In this document: positions 6,273 to 13,807 of the stretch, one piece after another
Layout of the letters: each line of letters starts with the position of its first letter
Position numbering within the stretch: position 1 is the stretch's first letter
Translations under genes and position numbers: made by a program
The notes under the pieces: model-generated
What the model was told of the DNA's origin: nothing
What the model saw: only the letters and a program-made list of their open reading frames with translations
The model's database searches: none
From: Blastococcus tunisiensis
GTDB taxonomy: Bacteria; Actinomycetota; Actinomycetes; Mycobacteriales; Geodermatophilaceae
DNA: 64,000 nucleotides
Assembly: GCF_900112815.1 (NCBI RefSeq)
Contig: NZ_FOND01000005.1
Span: 124,001 to 188,000, forward strand
Reading direction: 5' to 3'

Positions 6273-7952
6273 ATGGGACAGGACGCACGGCAGCGGTGGC
6301 AGCAGCGGTACGAGGCGGCTCTGGCGGGTGGCAAGGTCCGCGACGCGGACTTCACCACGCTGTCCGGCGTCGAGGTCGACCCGGTCTACGGCCCCGCTGA
6401 CGAGGCGAGCGTCGAGAACTTCGAGCGGATCGGCTACCCGGGGGAGTTCCCGTTCACCCGCGGCCTGCACGCCACCGGCTACCGCGGCCGGGCCTGGACC
6501 ATCCGGCAGTTCGCCGGCTTCGGCAACGCCCGGCAGACCAACGAGCGCTACAAGATGATCCTCGCCGAGGGCGGTGGCGGCCTGAGCGTCGCGTTCGACA
6601 TGCCCACCCTCATGGGGCGCGACTCCGACGACCCGCGGGCGCTGGGCGAGGTCGGGCACTGCGGCGTCGCCATCGACACCGCGGCCGACATGGACGTCCT
6701 CTTCGACGGCATCGACCTCGAGGCGACGACGACGTCGATGACCATCAGCGGCCCCGCCGTCCCGGTGTTCTGCATGTACCTGGTGGCCGCCGAACGCCAG
6801 GGCGCCGACCTCGGGAAGCTCAACGGCACCCTGCAGACCGACATCTTCAAGGAGTACATCGCGCAGAAGGAGTGGCTCTTCGCCCCCGAGCCGCACCTGC
6901 GGCTGATCGGCGACCTCATGGAGTACTGCGCCGCGAACATCCCGGCGTACAAGCCGATCAGCGTCTCGGGCTACCACATCCGCGAGGCGGGCTCGACCGC
7001 CGCGCAGGAGCTCGCCTACACGCTGGCCGACGGGTTCGCGTACGTCGAGCTCGGCCTCTCGAGGGGCCTCGACATCGAGGCGTTCGCCCCCGGGCTGTCG
7101 TTCTTCTTCGACGCGCACGTGGACTTCTTCGAGGAGATCGCCAAGTTCCGGGCCGCCCGCCGGATCTGGGCCCGCTGGCTGCGCGACGTCTACGGCGCGC
7201 AGACGGAGAAGGCGCAGCAGCTGCGCTTCCACACCCAGACGGCCGGGGTCAGCCTCACCGCCCAGCAGCCGGACAACAACATCACCAGGACGGCGGTCGA
7301 GGCACTCGCCGCCATCCTCGGCGGCACCCAGAGCCTGCACACCAACGCCCTCGACGAGGTCCTCGCCCTGCCCAGCGCCAAGGCCGCCCACATCGCCCTG
7401 CGCACCCAGCAGGTGATCGCCGAGGAGACCGGCGTGCTGAACGTGGCCGACCCGCTGGGCGGTTCCTGGTACGTCGAGGCACTCACCGACGAGATGGAGC
7501 GGCAGGCGGAGGAGATCTTCACTCGCATCAAGGACATGAGCGCCGACGGGACCATGACCGCGGGGATCCTGCGCGGCATCGAGGACGGCTGGTTCACCGG
7601 CGAGATCGCCGAGGCGGCGTTCGTCTACCAGCGGGCGCTGGAGAAGGGCGACAAGAAGGTCGTCGGCGTCAACACCCTCACGGGCTCGGTCGAGGGCGAG
7701 GAGCCGCTCGAGATCCTGCGGGTGAGCCACGAGGTCGAGCGCGAGCAGAAGGCCGAGCTCACCGGGCGCCGGCAGGACCGGGACGACGAGGCCGCACGGG
7801 CGGCGGTGCAGCGGATGGTCGAGGTGGGGCGCACCGAGGCGAACATGCTCCCCGCCATGCTCGACGCCGTCCGCGCGGAGGCCACCCTGGGCGAGATCTG
7901 CGACGCGCTGCGCGCCGAGTGGGGCCAGTACACCGAGCCCGCCCGTTTCTGA
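6273..7952 (+). CDS. icmA: B12-dependent acyl-CoA mutase large subunit, isobutyryl-CoA mutase type
   Basis: A 559-residue TIM-barrel substrate-binding subunit without the cobalamin-binding domain, the length of IcmA-type large subunits. TIRQFAGFGNA, GLSVAFDMPT, SMTISGPAVP and ISVSGYHIREAGSTA are family motifs. The residues that set substrate choice differ from methylmalonyl-CoA mutase: where that enzyme has Tyr89 and Arg207 (the Arg binds the substrate carboxylate), this protein has Phe80 and Gln198, the pair reported for Streptomyces isobutyryl-CoA mutase, at the same numbers. Ala is kept where 2-hydroxyisobutyryl-CoA mutase has Asp. I therefore call isobutyryl-CoA/n-butyryl-CoA mutase, although automatic pipelines will say methylmalonyl-CoA mutase. 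A small B12 subunit must be encoded elsewhere. Confidence 0.85.
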   Translation: MGQDARQRWQQRYEAALAGGKVRDADFTTLSGVEVDPVYGPADEASVENFERIGYPGEFPFTRGLHATGYRGRAWTIRQFAGFGNARQTNERYKMILAEGGGGLSVAFDMPTLMGRDSDDPRALGEVGHCGVAIDTAADMDVLFDGIDLEATTTSMTISGPAVPVFCMYLVAAERQGADLGKLNGTLQTDIFKEYIAQKEWLFAPEPHLRLIGDLMEYCAANIPAYKPISVSGYHIREAGSTAAQELAYTLADGFAYVELGLSRGLDIEAFAPGLSFFFDAHVDFFEEIAKFRAARRIWARWLRDVYGAQTEKAQQLRFHTQTAGVSLTAQQPDNNITRTAVEALAAILGGTQSLHTNALDEVLALPSAKAAHIALRTQQVIAEETGVLNVADPLGGSWYVEALTDEMERQAEEIFTRIKDMSADGTMTAGILRGIEDGWFTGEIAEAAFVYQRALEKGDKKVVGVNTLTGSVEGEEPLEILRVSHEVEREQKAELTGRRQDRDDEAARAAVQRMVEVGRTEANMLPAMLDAVRAEATLGEICDALRAEWGQYTEPARF

Positions 7953-7978
7953 CGTACCTCCCGGGCACCATGCCCGGC

Positions 7979-8347
7979 ATGGCCGACCACACGCACCACG
8001 CCATCGACTACGTCGAGCTGACCGTGCCCGACCTCGCCGCGGCGAGGCACTTCTACGCCGACGCCTTCGGCTGGGAGTTCACCGACTACGGGCCGCAGTA
8101 CGCCGGCATCCGGAACACCGGGAGCTCCGGGCCGCCCGAGGTCGGTGGGCTGGCCCTGGGCGAGTCCCCGCCGGCTGCCGGCGGCCCGCTGGTCCTGCTC
8201 TTCTCCGCCGACCTCGACGCCACCGCGGCGGCGGTGCAGGCCGCCGGTGGTGAGGTCGTGCGGGGCCCGTACGCGTTCCCGGGGGGACGCCGGTTCCACT
8301 TCCACGACCCCGGTGGCAACGAGCTCGGGGTCTGGGCCGAGGCCTGA
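7979..8347 (+). CDS. VOC-family (glyoxalase/bleomycin-resistance fold) protein
   Basis: A 122-residue single-domain VOC protein: YVELTVPDLAAARHFYADAFGWEFTDYGPQYAGI at the N-terminus and [22 protein letters not shown] at the C-terminus, where the usual metal-binding His/Glu positions occur. The function of this subgroup (often annotated as lactoylglutathione lyase-like) is unknown. An in-frame ATG at 7970 is an alternative start; neither has a clear ribosome site. It follows icmA by about 26 bases and may be cotranscribed. Confidence 0.8.
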   Translation: MADHTHHAIDYVELTVPDLAAARHFYADAFGWEFTDYGPQYAGIRNTGSSGPPEVGGLALGESPPAAGGPLVLLFSADLDATAAAVQAAGGEVVRGPYAFPGGRRFHFHDPGGNELGVWAEA

Positions 8348-8380
8348 CGAGGGTTCCGGCCTCTCTCGTTCCATCGTCCG

Positions 8381-8406
8381 CCGGTGACGTAACTCACCGG
8401 TAACTT
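8381..8406 (+). promoter_or_regulatory. inverted repeat and -10 box upstream of the acylase gene
   Basis: CCGGTGA and TCACCGG form a perfect 7-base inverted repeat around CGTAAC (8381-8400). It directly abuts TAACTT (8401-8406), a plausible -10 box, so the repeat would occupy the -35 region. The acylase GTG lies 44 bases downstream with its own GGAGG. The arms match those of a hairpin after ilvD at 59179-59201. Confidence 0.45.
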
Positions 8407-8449
8407 CGCTCGTTCCGCACGACACCACTCCCCGAACCCGGAGGTCGTC

Positions 8450-11224
8450 GTGCGGTTGCCCGCCCTGCCCACTGCAGTCGTCCTGGTCACCGGCATGGCG
8501 GTCGCCGGGCTGTCGACGCCGGCGGGCGCCGCCCCCGTGGACCCGCCGGTGCACGCGGAGTACGGCGGCGTCATGAACGTCCTGCCGCCCGGGCAGCGCG
8601 GCTCGATGAACCTGCCGGGCACCGTGGGCGCGGTACTGGGGGACCCGCTGGGCCGCGCCGCGGTCGACGGGCGGAACGCGCCGGAGAACCTCGCCGACCA
8701 GCTCGAGATGTACGACGCGCTCAACGCGGCCGACCTCTCCGCACTGACCGAGGAGAACCTGCCCGCCTACTACAAGGACGCACCGCTTACGATCGGCGAC
8801 GACGAGGCGGTCAGCGTCGAGCGGCCGAAGGACGGCGTGGTGATCCGCCGCGACGGGTTCGGGGTTCCCTACATCGAGGGGGAGACCCGGGAGGACGCCG
8901 CCTGGGGCTCGGGCTACGCGGGCACGCAGGACCGGATGTTCCTCATGGACGTCCTCCGCCACGTCGGTGCCGCCCGCGCCGCGGAGTTCCTCGGGCCCAG
9001 CCCCGAGAACGTCGCGATGGACCAGGAGCAGCTGCGCTCGGCCTTCTACACCGAGGAGGAGGCCGCCGCCCAGGTCCAGGAGGTCGCCGCCCGCTTCGGC
9101 GCGGAGGGGCAGCGGCTGCTCGCCGCCGCCGACGCGTTCATCGCCGGGATCAACGCCGCCCAGGAGCAGATGTGCCCGGGCCTGGTGCTGGGCCCCGACT
9201 GCCCGGCGGAGTACCTCGCGCTGCAGCGGGTCCCCGAGCCGTGGGACCGCGCCGACGTCGTCTCCATCGCCTCCCTGGTCGGCGGCATCTTCGGCAAGGG
9301 CGGGGGAGCGGAGTTCGCCAACGCCCGCTGGCTCCAGCAGCTCGAGGCCGAGTTCGGACCGGAGGAGGGCCGCCGGGTCTTCGACGACCTGCGCTCCGCC
9401 GACGACGCGCACGCCCCGACGACCTCCTCGATCGCCACCCCTTACGGGGGCGGACCGGTGGACCCGACCCGGCCCGGGGTGGCGCTGCCCGACCTGGACG
9501 GCGAGACCGCGCCCGGCACGGGGTCGGACGCCGGGGGTGGCGCGCTGCCCCTGCCGTCCCTCGGCTCGCTGTCCGGACGCCTGGACCCGGCGCCGATGGC
9601 GGTGACCACGCCCTTCGGCACCATCGACCTGGCCGCCGTCGCCGACGGGATGAGCAACGCGGCGCTGGTGTCGGGTGACCGCACCGCCGACGGCCACCCG
9701 GTGACCGTGTTCGGCCCGCAGACCGGCTACTACGCCCCGCAGCTGCTCACCGAGCAGGCCGTGGTCGCCCCCGGGATCCGCGCCCGTGGCGTGTCCTTCG
9801 CCGGCACCAACCTGGTCGTCCAGCTCGGTCGCGGCGTCGACTACGCCTGGTCGGCGACCAGCTCCAACAGCGACAACGTGGACACCGTCGTCGTCGAGCT
9901 GTGCGATCCGGACGGCGGGCCGGCCACCGTGGAGTCGGAGGGCTACGTCCGGACGTCGAGCGCTGACGGCGAGCGCTGCGTGCCGATGGACCGCCACGTG
10001 CACGAGGAGATCGCCACGCCGACCCTGGGCGGGGCGGGGGCACCGCAGGTGCTGCGCTTCCTGGTGCTGCGGACCGACCACGGCATCGTCCAGCTGCGGA
10101 CCACCGTGGACGGCGAGCCGGTCGGCATCGTGACCCAGCGGTCCACCTACCACCGCGAGCTGGACTCGGTGATCGGCTTCGAGCGGTTCGGCAACCCGGA
10201 CGCCGTGCACGACGCGGCGAGCTTCCAGGAGGCCGCCGCGGCCATCGACTACACGTTCAACTGGTTCTACGCCGACGACCGCGACATCGCCTACTACTCC
10301 TCCGGCCGCCTCCCGGTCCGGGCGGAGGGCACCGACCCGCACCTGCCGCGCTGGGCCGACGAGGCCTACGACTGGCAGGGCTGGCTGGGCGCCGACGAGC
10401 ACCCGCAGGAGGTCAACCCGCCGTCGGGCTACCTCGTCTCCTGGAACAACAAGCCGGCGCCCGGCTGGGCCGCGGCCGACGACGGCTGGGGCTGGGGGCC
10501 GGTGCACCGCAGCCTGGCGCTGTCCGACCGGCTCGACGCGCTGACGGCACCCGGCGAGGTCACCACCGTGGACCTGGTCGCCGCCGTGCAGGACGCCGCC
10601 ACCGTGGACTCCCGCGCGGTCCACACGCTGCCGCACCTGCTCGCCACGATCGGGGACGACCCGGCGCTGGCCGAGGCGACGGCGCTGCTGTCGGACTGGG
10701 TGGCCCGCGGTGGGCACCGGATCGACGCCGACCGCGACGGCGCCTACGAGGACCAGGCCGCGATCGCGCTCTTCGACGCCTGGTGGGAGTCTGCCGCCGC
10801 CGACGGGTCCGTGCGGTCGGTGGCCCACGAGCTGCTCCGGGGCACCCTGGGCGATCTGGTGACCGAGCTGCCGCAGCGGCTGGACGACCACCCGCGGCAG
10901 GGGCTGGGCTCGGCCTGGAACAACGTGGCCTGGTACGGGTACGTCGCCGAGGACCTCGGGAGCGAGGGCGACTGGTCGCGCTCCTACTGCGGGGGCGGGG
11001 ATGCCACGCGGTGCCGGGCGGACCTGCGGGCCTCGCTGGCGACGACCGTCGAGCGGGTCCTGGAGCAGCAGGGGGTGTCCTCGGTGGGGGAGCTCGGCTA
11101 CGACAAGCACCTCGACGACATCCGCGCGGTGGCCACCGGTGTGGTGGGCGTGCGACCCATCGACTGGCAGAACCGGCCGACCTTCCAGCAGGTCGTCGCG
11201 TTCGACGGACATCGTCCCCGCTGA
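8450..11224 (+). CDS. secreted penicillin acylase family Ntn hydrolase
   Basis: A 924-residue precursor of the penicillin/acyl-homoserine-lactone acylase family, which hydrolyses amide bonds of acylated substrates. A Sec signal peptide covers residues 1 to about 29 (hydrophobic stretch, then STPAGAAP). The A chain contains VIRRDGFGVPYIEGETREDAAWGSGYAGTQDRMF. The likely autocleavage point and N-terminal nucleophile of the B chain is Ser402 in GMSNAALVSGDRT, preceded by a Gly/Pro-rich spacer (about residues 325-395). The later FNWFYADDRDIAYYSSGRLP and SWNNKPAPGW segments are typical. GTG start with GGAGG five bases upstream. The natural substrate is unknown. Confidence 0.88.
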   Translation: MRLPALPTAVVLVTGMAVAGLSTPAGAAPVDPPVHAEYGGVMNVLPPGQRGSMNLPGTVGAVLGDPLGRAAVDGRNAPENLADQLEMYDALNAADLSALTEENLPAYYKDAPLTIGDDEAVSVERPKDGVVIRRDGFGVPYIEGETREDAAWGSGYAGTQDRMFLMDVLRHVGAARAAEFLGPSPENVAMDQEQLRSAFYTEEEAAAQVQEVAARFGAEGQRLLAAADAFIAGINAAQEQMCPGLVLGPDCPAEYLALQRVPEPWDRADVVSIASLVGGIFGKGGGAEFANARWLQQLEAEFGPEEGRRVFDDLRSADDAHAPTTSSIATPYGGGPVDPTRPGVALPDLDGETAPGTGSDAGGGALPLPSLGSLSGRLDPAPMAVTTPFGTIDLAAVADGMSNAALVSGDRTADGHPVTVFGPQTGYYAPQLLTEQAVVAPGIRARGVSFAGTNLVVQLGRGVDYAWSATSSNSDNVDTVVVELCDPDGGPATVESEGYVRTSSADGERCVPMDRHVHEEIATPTLGGAGAPQVLRFLVLRTDHGIVQLRTTVDGEPVGIVTQRSTYHRELDSVIGFERFGNPDAVHDAASFQEAAAAIDYTFNWFYADDRDIAYYSSGRLPVRAEGTDPHLPRWADEAYDWQGWLGADEHPQEVNPPSGYLVSWNNKPAPGWAAADDGWGWGPVHRSLALSDRLDALTAPGEVTTVDLVAAVQDAATVDSRAVHTLPHLLATIGDDPALAEATALLSDWVARGGHRIDADRDGAYEDQAAIALFDAWWESAAADGSVRSVAHELLRGTLGDLVTELPQRLDDHPRQGLGSAWNNVAWYGYVAEDLGSEGDWSRSYCGGGDATRCRADLRASLATTVERVLEQQGVSSVGELGYDKHLDDIRAVATGVVGVRPIDWQNRPTFQQVVAFDGHRPR

Positions 11225-11258
11225 CCGCCCCGGACGCGGCGGACGGCGCGGTGGGATC

Positions 11259-12230
11259 ATGGCTCCCATGCAGCCCACCCGTCCCGGACGTCCCGACCCG
11301 CGGCAGGCCCAGCTGGCGGCCGCCATGTCCGGCGCCGTCGACCTCGCCGCCGTCAAGGCGCGCTCCGAGGCCGCCGCCCGCGCCGCCACCGCCCCGCCGC
11401 CGAGCACCGAGGTACCGGTCGGTGCCCCGGGGGCGGCCGTCGTCGACGTCACCGAGGCGACGTTCCAGTCCGAGGTGCTCGACCGGTCGTTCCAGGTGCC
11501 CGTCGTGCTCGACCTGTGGGCCGAGTGGTGCCAGCCGTGCAAGCAGCTGTCCCCGGTGCTGGAGCGGCTGGCCGCCGAGGGCGCGGGCTCCTGGGTGCTG
11601 GCCAAGGTGGACGTCGACGCCAACCCGGCGCTCGCCCAGGGCCTGCGGGTCCAGGGCATCCCGGCGGTCAAGGCCGTCTGGCAGGGGCAGCTGGTGGCGG
11701 AGTTCAGCGGCGCGATCCCCGAGGAGCAGGCGCGGCAGTTCGTCACGGAGCTGGTCAAGGCCACGACCGGCGACGCGCTGCCCGGCGGTGAGCCCGGCGA
11801 GGCCGGCGAGGCAGGGCTGGAGGACCCGCGGCTGGACGCCGCGGAGGCGGCCCTCGAGCGGGGTGACCTGGCGGCGGCCGAGGCCGCCTACCGGTCGATC
11901 CTCGAGGCCGAACCGGAGCACCCGGAGGCGGCCCTGGCGCTGCGCCAGGTGCAGCTCTTCCGCCGCGCGGAGGAGGCCGGGCCGGATGCGCTGGCCACCG
12001 CCGACGCCGCCCCCGACGACGTCGCCGCGCAGACCCGCGCCGCCGACTTCCTGCTCGGCACCGGCAACATCGAGGCCGCCTTCGAGCGGCTGCTCGACGT
12101 CGTCCGTCGTACCGCCGGCGAGGAGCGCGACCAGGCGCGGACCCACCTGGTGGAGCTGTTCGCGGTCGTCGGTGACGAGGACCCGCGGGTGGGAGTGGCC
12201 CGGCGACAGCTCATGGCCGCGCTGTTCTGA
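11259..12230 (+). CDS. thioredoxin-like protein with TPR-like C-terminus
   Basis: A 323-residue protein. After a 60-residue Ala-rich lead, a thioredoxin fold carries the redox motif WCQPC (residues 90-94) and the cis-proline segment GIPAVKA. The C-terminal 130 residues are helical with TPR-like repeats (LDAAEAALERGDLAAAEAAYRSILEAEPEHPEA). This is the layout of the co-chaperone CnoX/YbbN and of M. tuberculosis Rv1324, which also lies between fadA4 and the glg genes. Unlike E. coli CnoX, both active-site cysteines are retained, so a thiol-disulfide activity is possible. A second ATG at 11268 is an alternative start. Confidence 0.88.
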   Translation: MAPMQPTRPGRPDPRQAQLAAAMSGAVDLAAVKARSEAAARAATAPPPSTEVPVGAPGAAVVDVTEATFQSEVLDRSFQVPVVLDLWAEWCQPCKQLSPVLERLAAEGAGSWVLAKVDVDANPALAQGLRVQGIPAVKAVWQGQLVAEFSGAIPEEQARQFVTELVKATTGDALPGGEPGEAGEAGLEDPRLDAAEAALERGDLAAAEAAYRSILEAEPEHPEAALALRQVQLFRRAEEAGPDALATADAAPDDVAAQTRAADFLLGTGNIEAAFERLLDVVRRTAGEERDQARTHLVELFAVVGDEDPRVGVARRQLMAALF

Positions 12231-12231
12231 C

Positions 12232-12290
12232 GAAGGACCCCGTCCTCCCCACCCTTCGCAGGCTCAGGGCGGTGCCCGGGACGGGGCCTC
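12232..12290 (+). repeat. 60-bp palindromic intergenic repeat, copy A
   Basis: Begins GAAGGACCCCGTCC and ends GGGACGGGGCC, so its ends pair into a stem, with a further weak inner stem. It fills the whole gap between the thioredoxin gene and the convergent metallopeptidase gene and touches the stop codon of the latter, so it can serve as a terminator for both. Related copies are at 28817-28875, 36867-36928 and 48464-48523. Confidence 0.7.
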
Positions 12291-13680
12291 AGCGCTGCAG
12301 CTCGCAGGCGGCGCCACCCTCGAGGAACCCGGTGCGGAAGGCGCCCACGAGCTCGAAGCCCGAGGCGTCGAGGTTCGGGAAGACCCGGTCCTCGACGCCG
12401 TAGGTGAGCAGGAACTGCACGGACTCGTCGATGTCCCCGGGGCTGATGGCGGCGTCGGGGAGGACGTCGGTGAAGGCGTCGTTGAACCACTGGGCCTGGT
12501 ACCACCCGGTCAGGCAGACGGCGGAGCGGGTGGCCGCCCCGTCGTCGGTCGAGAGCCCCGCCTGGTCGCGGACGGCCAGCGAGTAGGGCAGCGAGATCGC
12601 CGTCGCGAGGGCGAAGTCGCCGATGTCGTCGTAGGCGGGGGTGGCCAGGTCGGTCTCGTCCACGTAGACGGTGTTGTCCTCGGGGCAGTAGCCCAGGTCG
12701 CGGTCCGACAGCCCCTCGCAGTCCGGGGAGCCCTCGAAGCCCTGGATCGTCGGCGGATCGAACTCGGCGCCGAAGGCGGCCGGGAAGACCTCGCCCCAGA
12801 AGTCCGGCAGCGTCACGTCCACGATCGTCACCAGGTCCTCGAACGGCGCGTTGCCCTGGTTGAGGTAGTCGACGTCGTCGGCGAACGCGGCGGCGGTGAA
12901 GAGGCGGTCGGGGCCGAAGTCGTCCCGGCACGGCGCCAGGCCGCCGTCGAAGCCCTCGTAGAAGGCCGACACCCGGTCGAAGTAGGAGCCGTGCGCCTGG
13001 GTGTCCTCGGGGTCGCTGCCGACGTCATCGCGGAGGAGCAGGAACCCGCGGACCACGTCGTCGAGCTCCGGCGTCCGGATGGACACGTGCTCGGCCTCGC
13101 CGGCGGCCACCCACGCCGTCCACGCGCCGGCCAGGCAGTCGGCCTGGGTCTCGTCCTGGATGCCGCGCTCGGCGAATCCGAACCGGCCCTGCATGGCGTG
13201 GCCGAACTCGTGCGCCATGACCACCGGCACGAGGAAGCGGCCGTAGTCCACGGCGAGCTCCTCCAGGAGGGCGCGGTCGTAGGCGATCAGGTCGCACGTC
13301 GGGTCGTAGAACGCGTTCCCGGCGACCGAGTCGGGGGAGGTGGGCGAGCCGGGGCAGCCGATGCCGTCCGCCGGGTAGGCGTCCTCGTCGATCGCCTCGG
13401 CGTCGACGGAGAAGTAGCCGCCCGCCAACGGCGCGTACTCCTCGCCGAAGAACTCGGGGTACGCGGAGGTCCAGAACGTCTCGATGTCGGCCAGCGCGTT
13501 GCGGGCGAACTGGTCGATGGGCTCGTCGCCCGCCCCGGTGATGGGGAACGCGTCCGCCGCGACGTCGACCGGCCCACCCGGACCGGGTGAGGCCTGGCCG
13601 CGCACCGTCTCCGTGCTGCAGCCCACCAGCAGCAGACCGACGACGGCAGCGGGCAGCGCACCGCGCAGGACCGACCTCAT
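12289..13680 (-). CDS. neutral zinc metallopeptidase lipoprotein
   Basis: A 463-residue YpfJ/neutral zinc metallopeptidase-type protein. The N-terminus is a lipoprotein signal with lipobox LLVG-Cys21. The zinc site is HEFGH (His157, Glu158, His161), followed by QGRFGF and the downstream QDETQADCLAGAW segment that usually supplies the third ligand. It would be anchored outside the membrane. The ATG was chosen because it opens the signal peptide and AGGGGGA lies upstream. Substrates are unknown. It sits on the minus strand downstream of glgB but is separated by a strong terminator-like palindrome. Confidence 0.87.
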   Translation of the reverse strand: MRSVLRGALPAAVVGLLLVGCSTETVRGQASPGPGGPVDVAADAFPITGAGDEPIDQFARNALADIETFWTSAYPEFFGEEYAPLAGGYFSVDAEAIDEDAYPADGIGCPGSPTSPDSVAGNAFYDPTCDLIAYDRALLEELAVDYGRFLVPVVMAHEFGHAMQGRFGFAERGIQDETQADCLAGAWTAWVAAGEAEHVSIRTPELDDVVRGFLLLRDDVGSDPEDTQAHGSYFDRVSAFYEGFDGGLAPCRDDFGPDRLFTAAAFADDVDYLNQGNAPFEDLVTIVDVTLPDFWGEVFPAAFGAEFDPPTIQGFEGSPDCEGLSDRDLGYCPEDNTVYVDETDLATPAYDDIGDFALATAISLPYSLAVRDQAGLSTDDGAATRSAVCLTGWYQAQWFNDAFTDVLPDAAISPGDIDESVQFLLTYGVEDRVFPNLDASGFELVGAFRTGFLEGGAACELQR

Positions 13681-13767
13681 CGCAGACCCGTTCCCCCTGT
13701 GACTGGCCGGCCCCACCCGGAGCGGCCCGGTACGACCGCACCAGGATGCCTGGTCGGAGGATCCTGC

Positions 13768-13795
13768 GGGGCTCTCCGGCGCGCCGGAGAGCCCC
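13768..13795. terminator. perfect 28-base palindrome after glgB
   Basis: GGGGCTCTCCGGCG is followed immediately by its exact reverse complement, giving a 14-base-pair arm (about 12 pairs with a four-base loop in RNA). It lies 13 bases past the glgB stop and 88 bases upstream of the metallopeptidase start, so it should end the glgE-treS-mak-glgB transcript. No T-run follows, as is usual in actinobacteria. Confidence 0.75.
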
Positions 13796-13807
13796 CGATC
13801 CGGTGGG

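Noticed and set aside
3000-7730. Very long minus-strand open frame of about 1,570 codons
   Set aside because: It is antisense to the oxidoreductase, DUF559-like, MarR and icmA genes, has Arg/Gly/Ala/Pro-rich composition with no domain, and arises from GC-rich third codon positions.
7625-11764. Long minus-strand open frame of about 1,380 codons opposite the acylase gene
   Set aside because: Shadow of the acylase and neighbouring genes; repetitive His/Arg/Gly composition and no recognisable fold.
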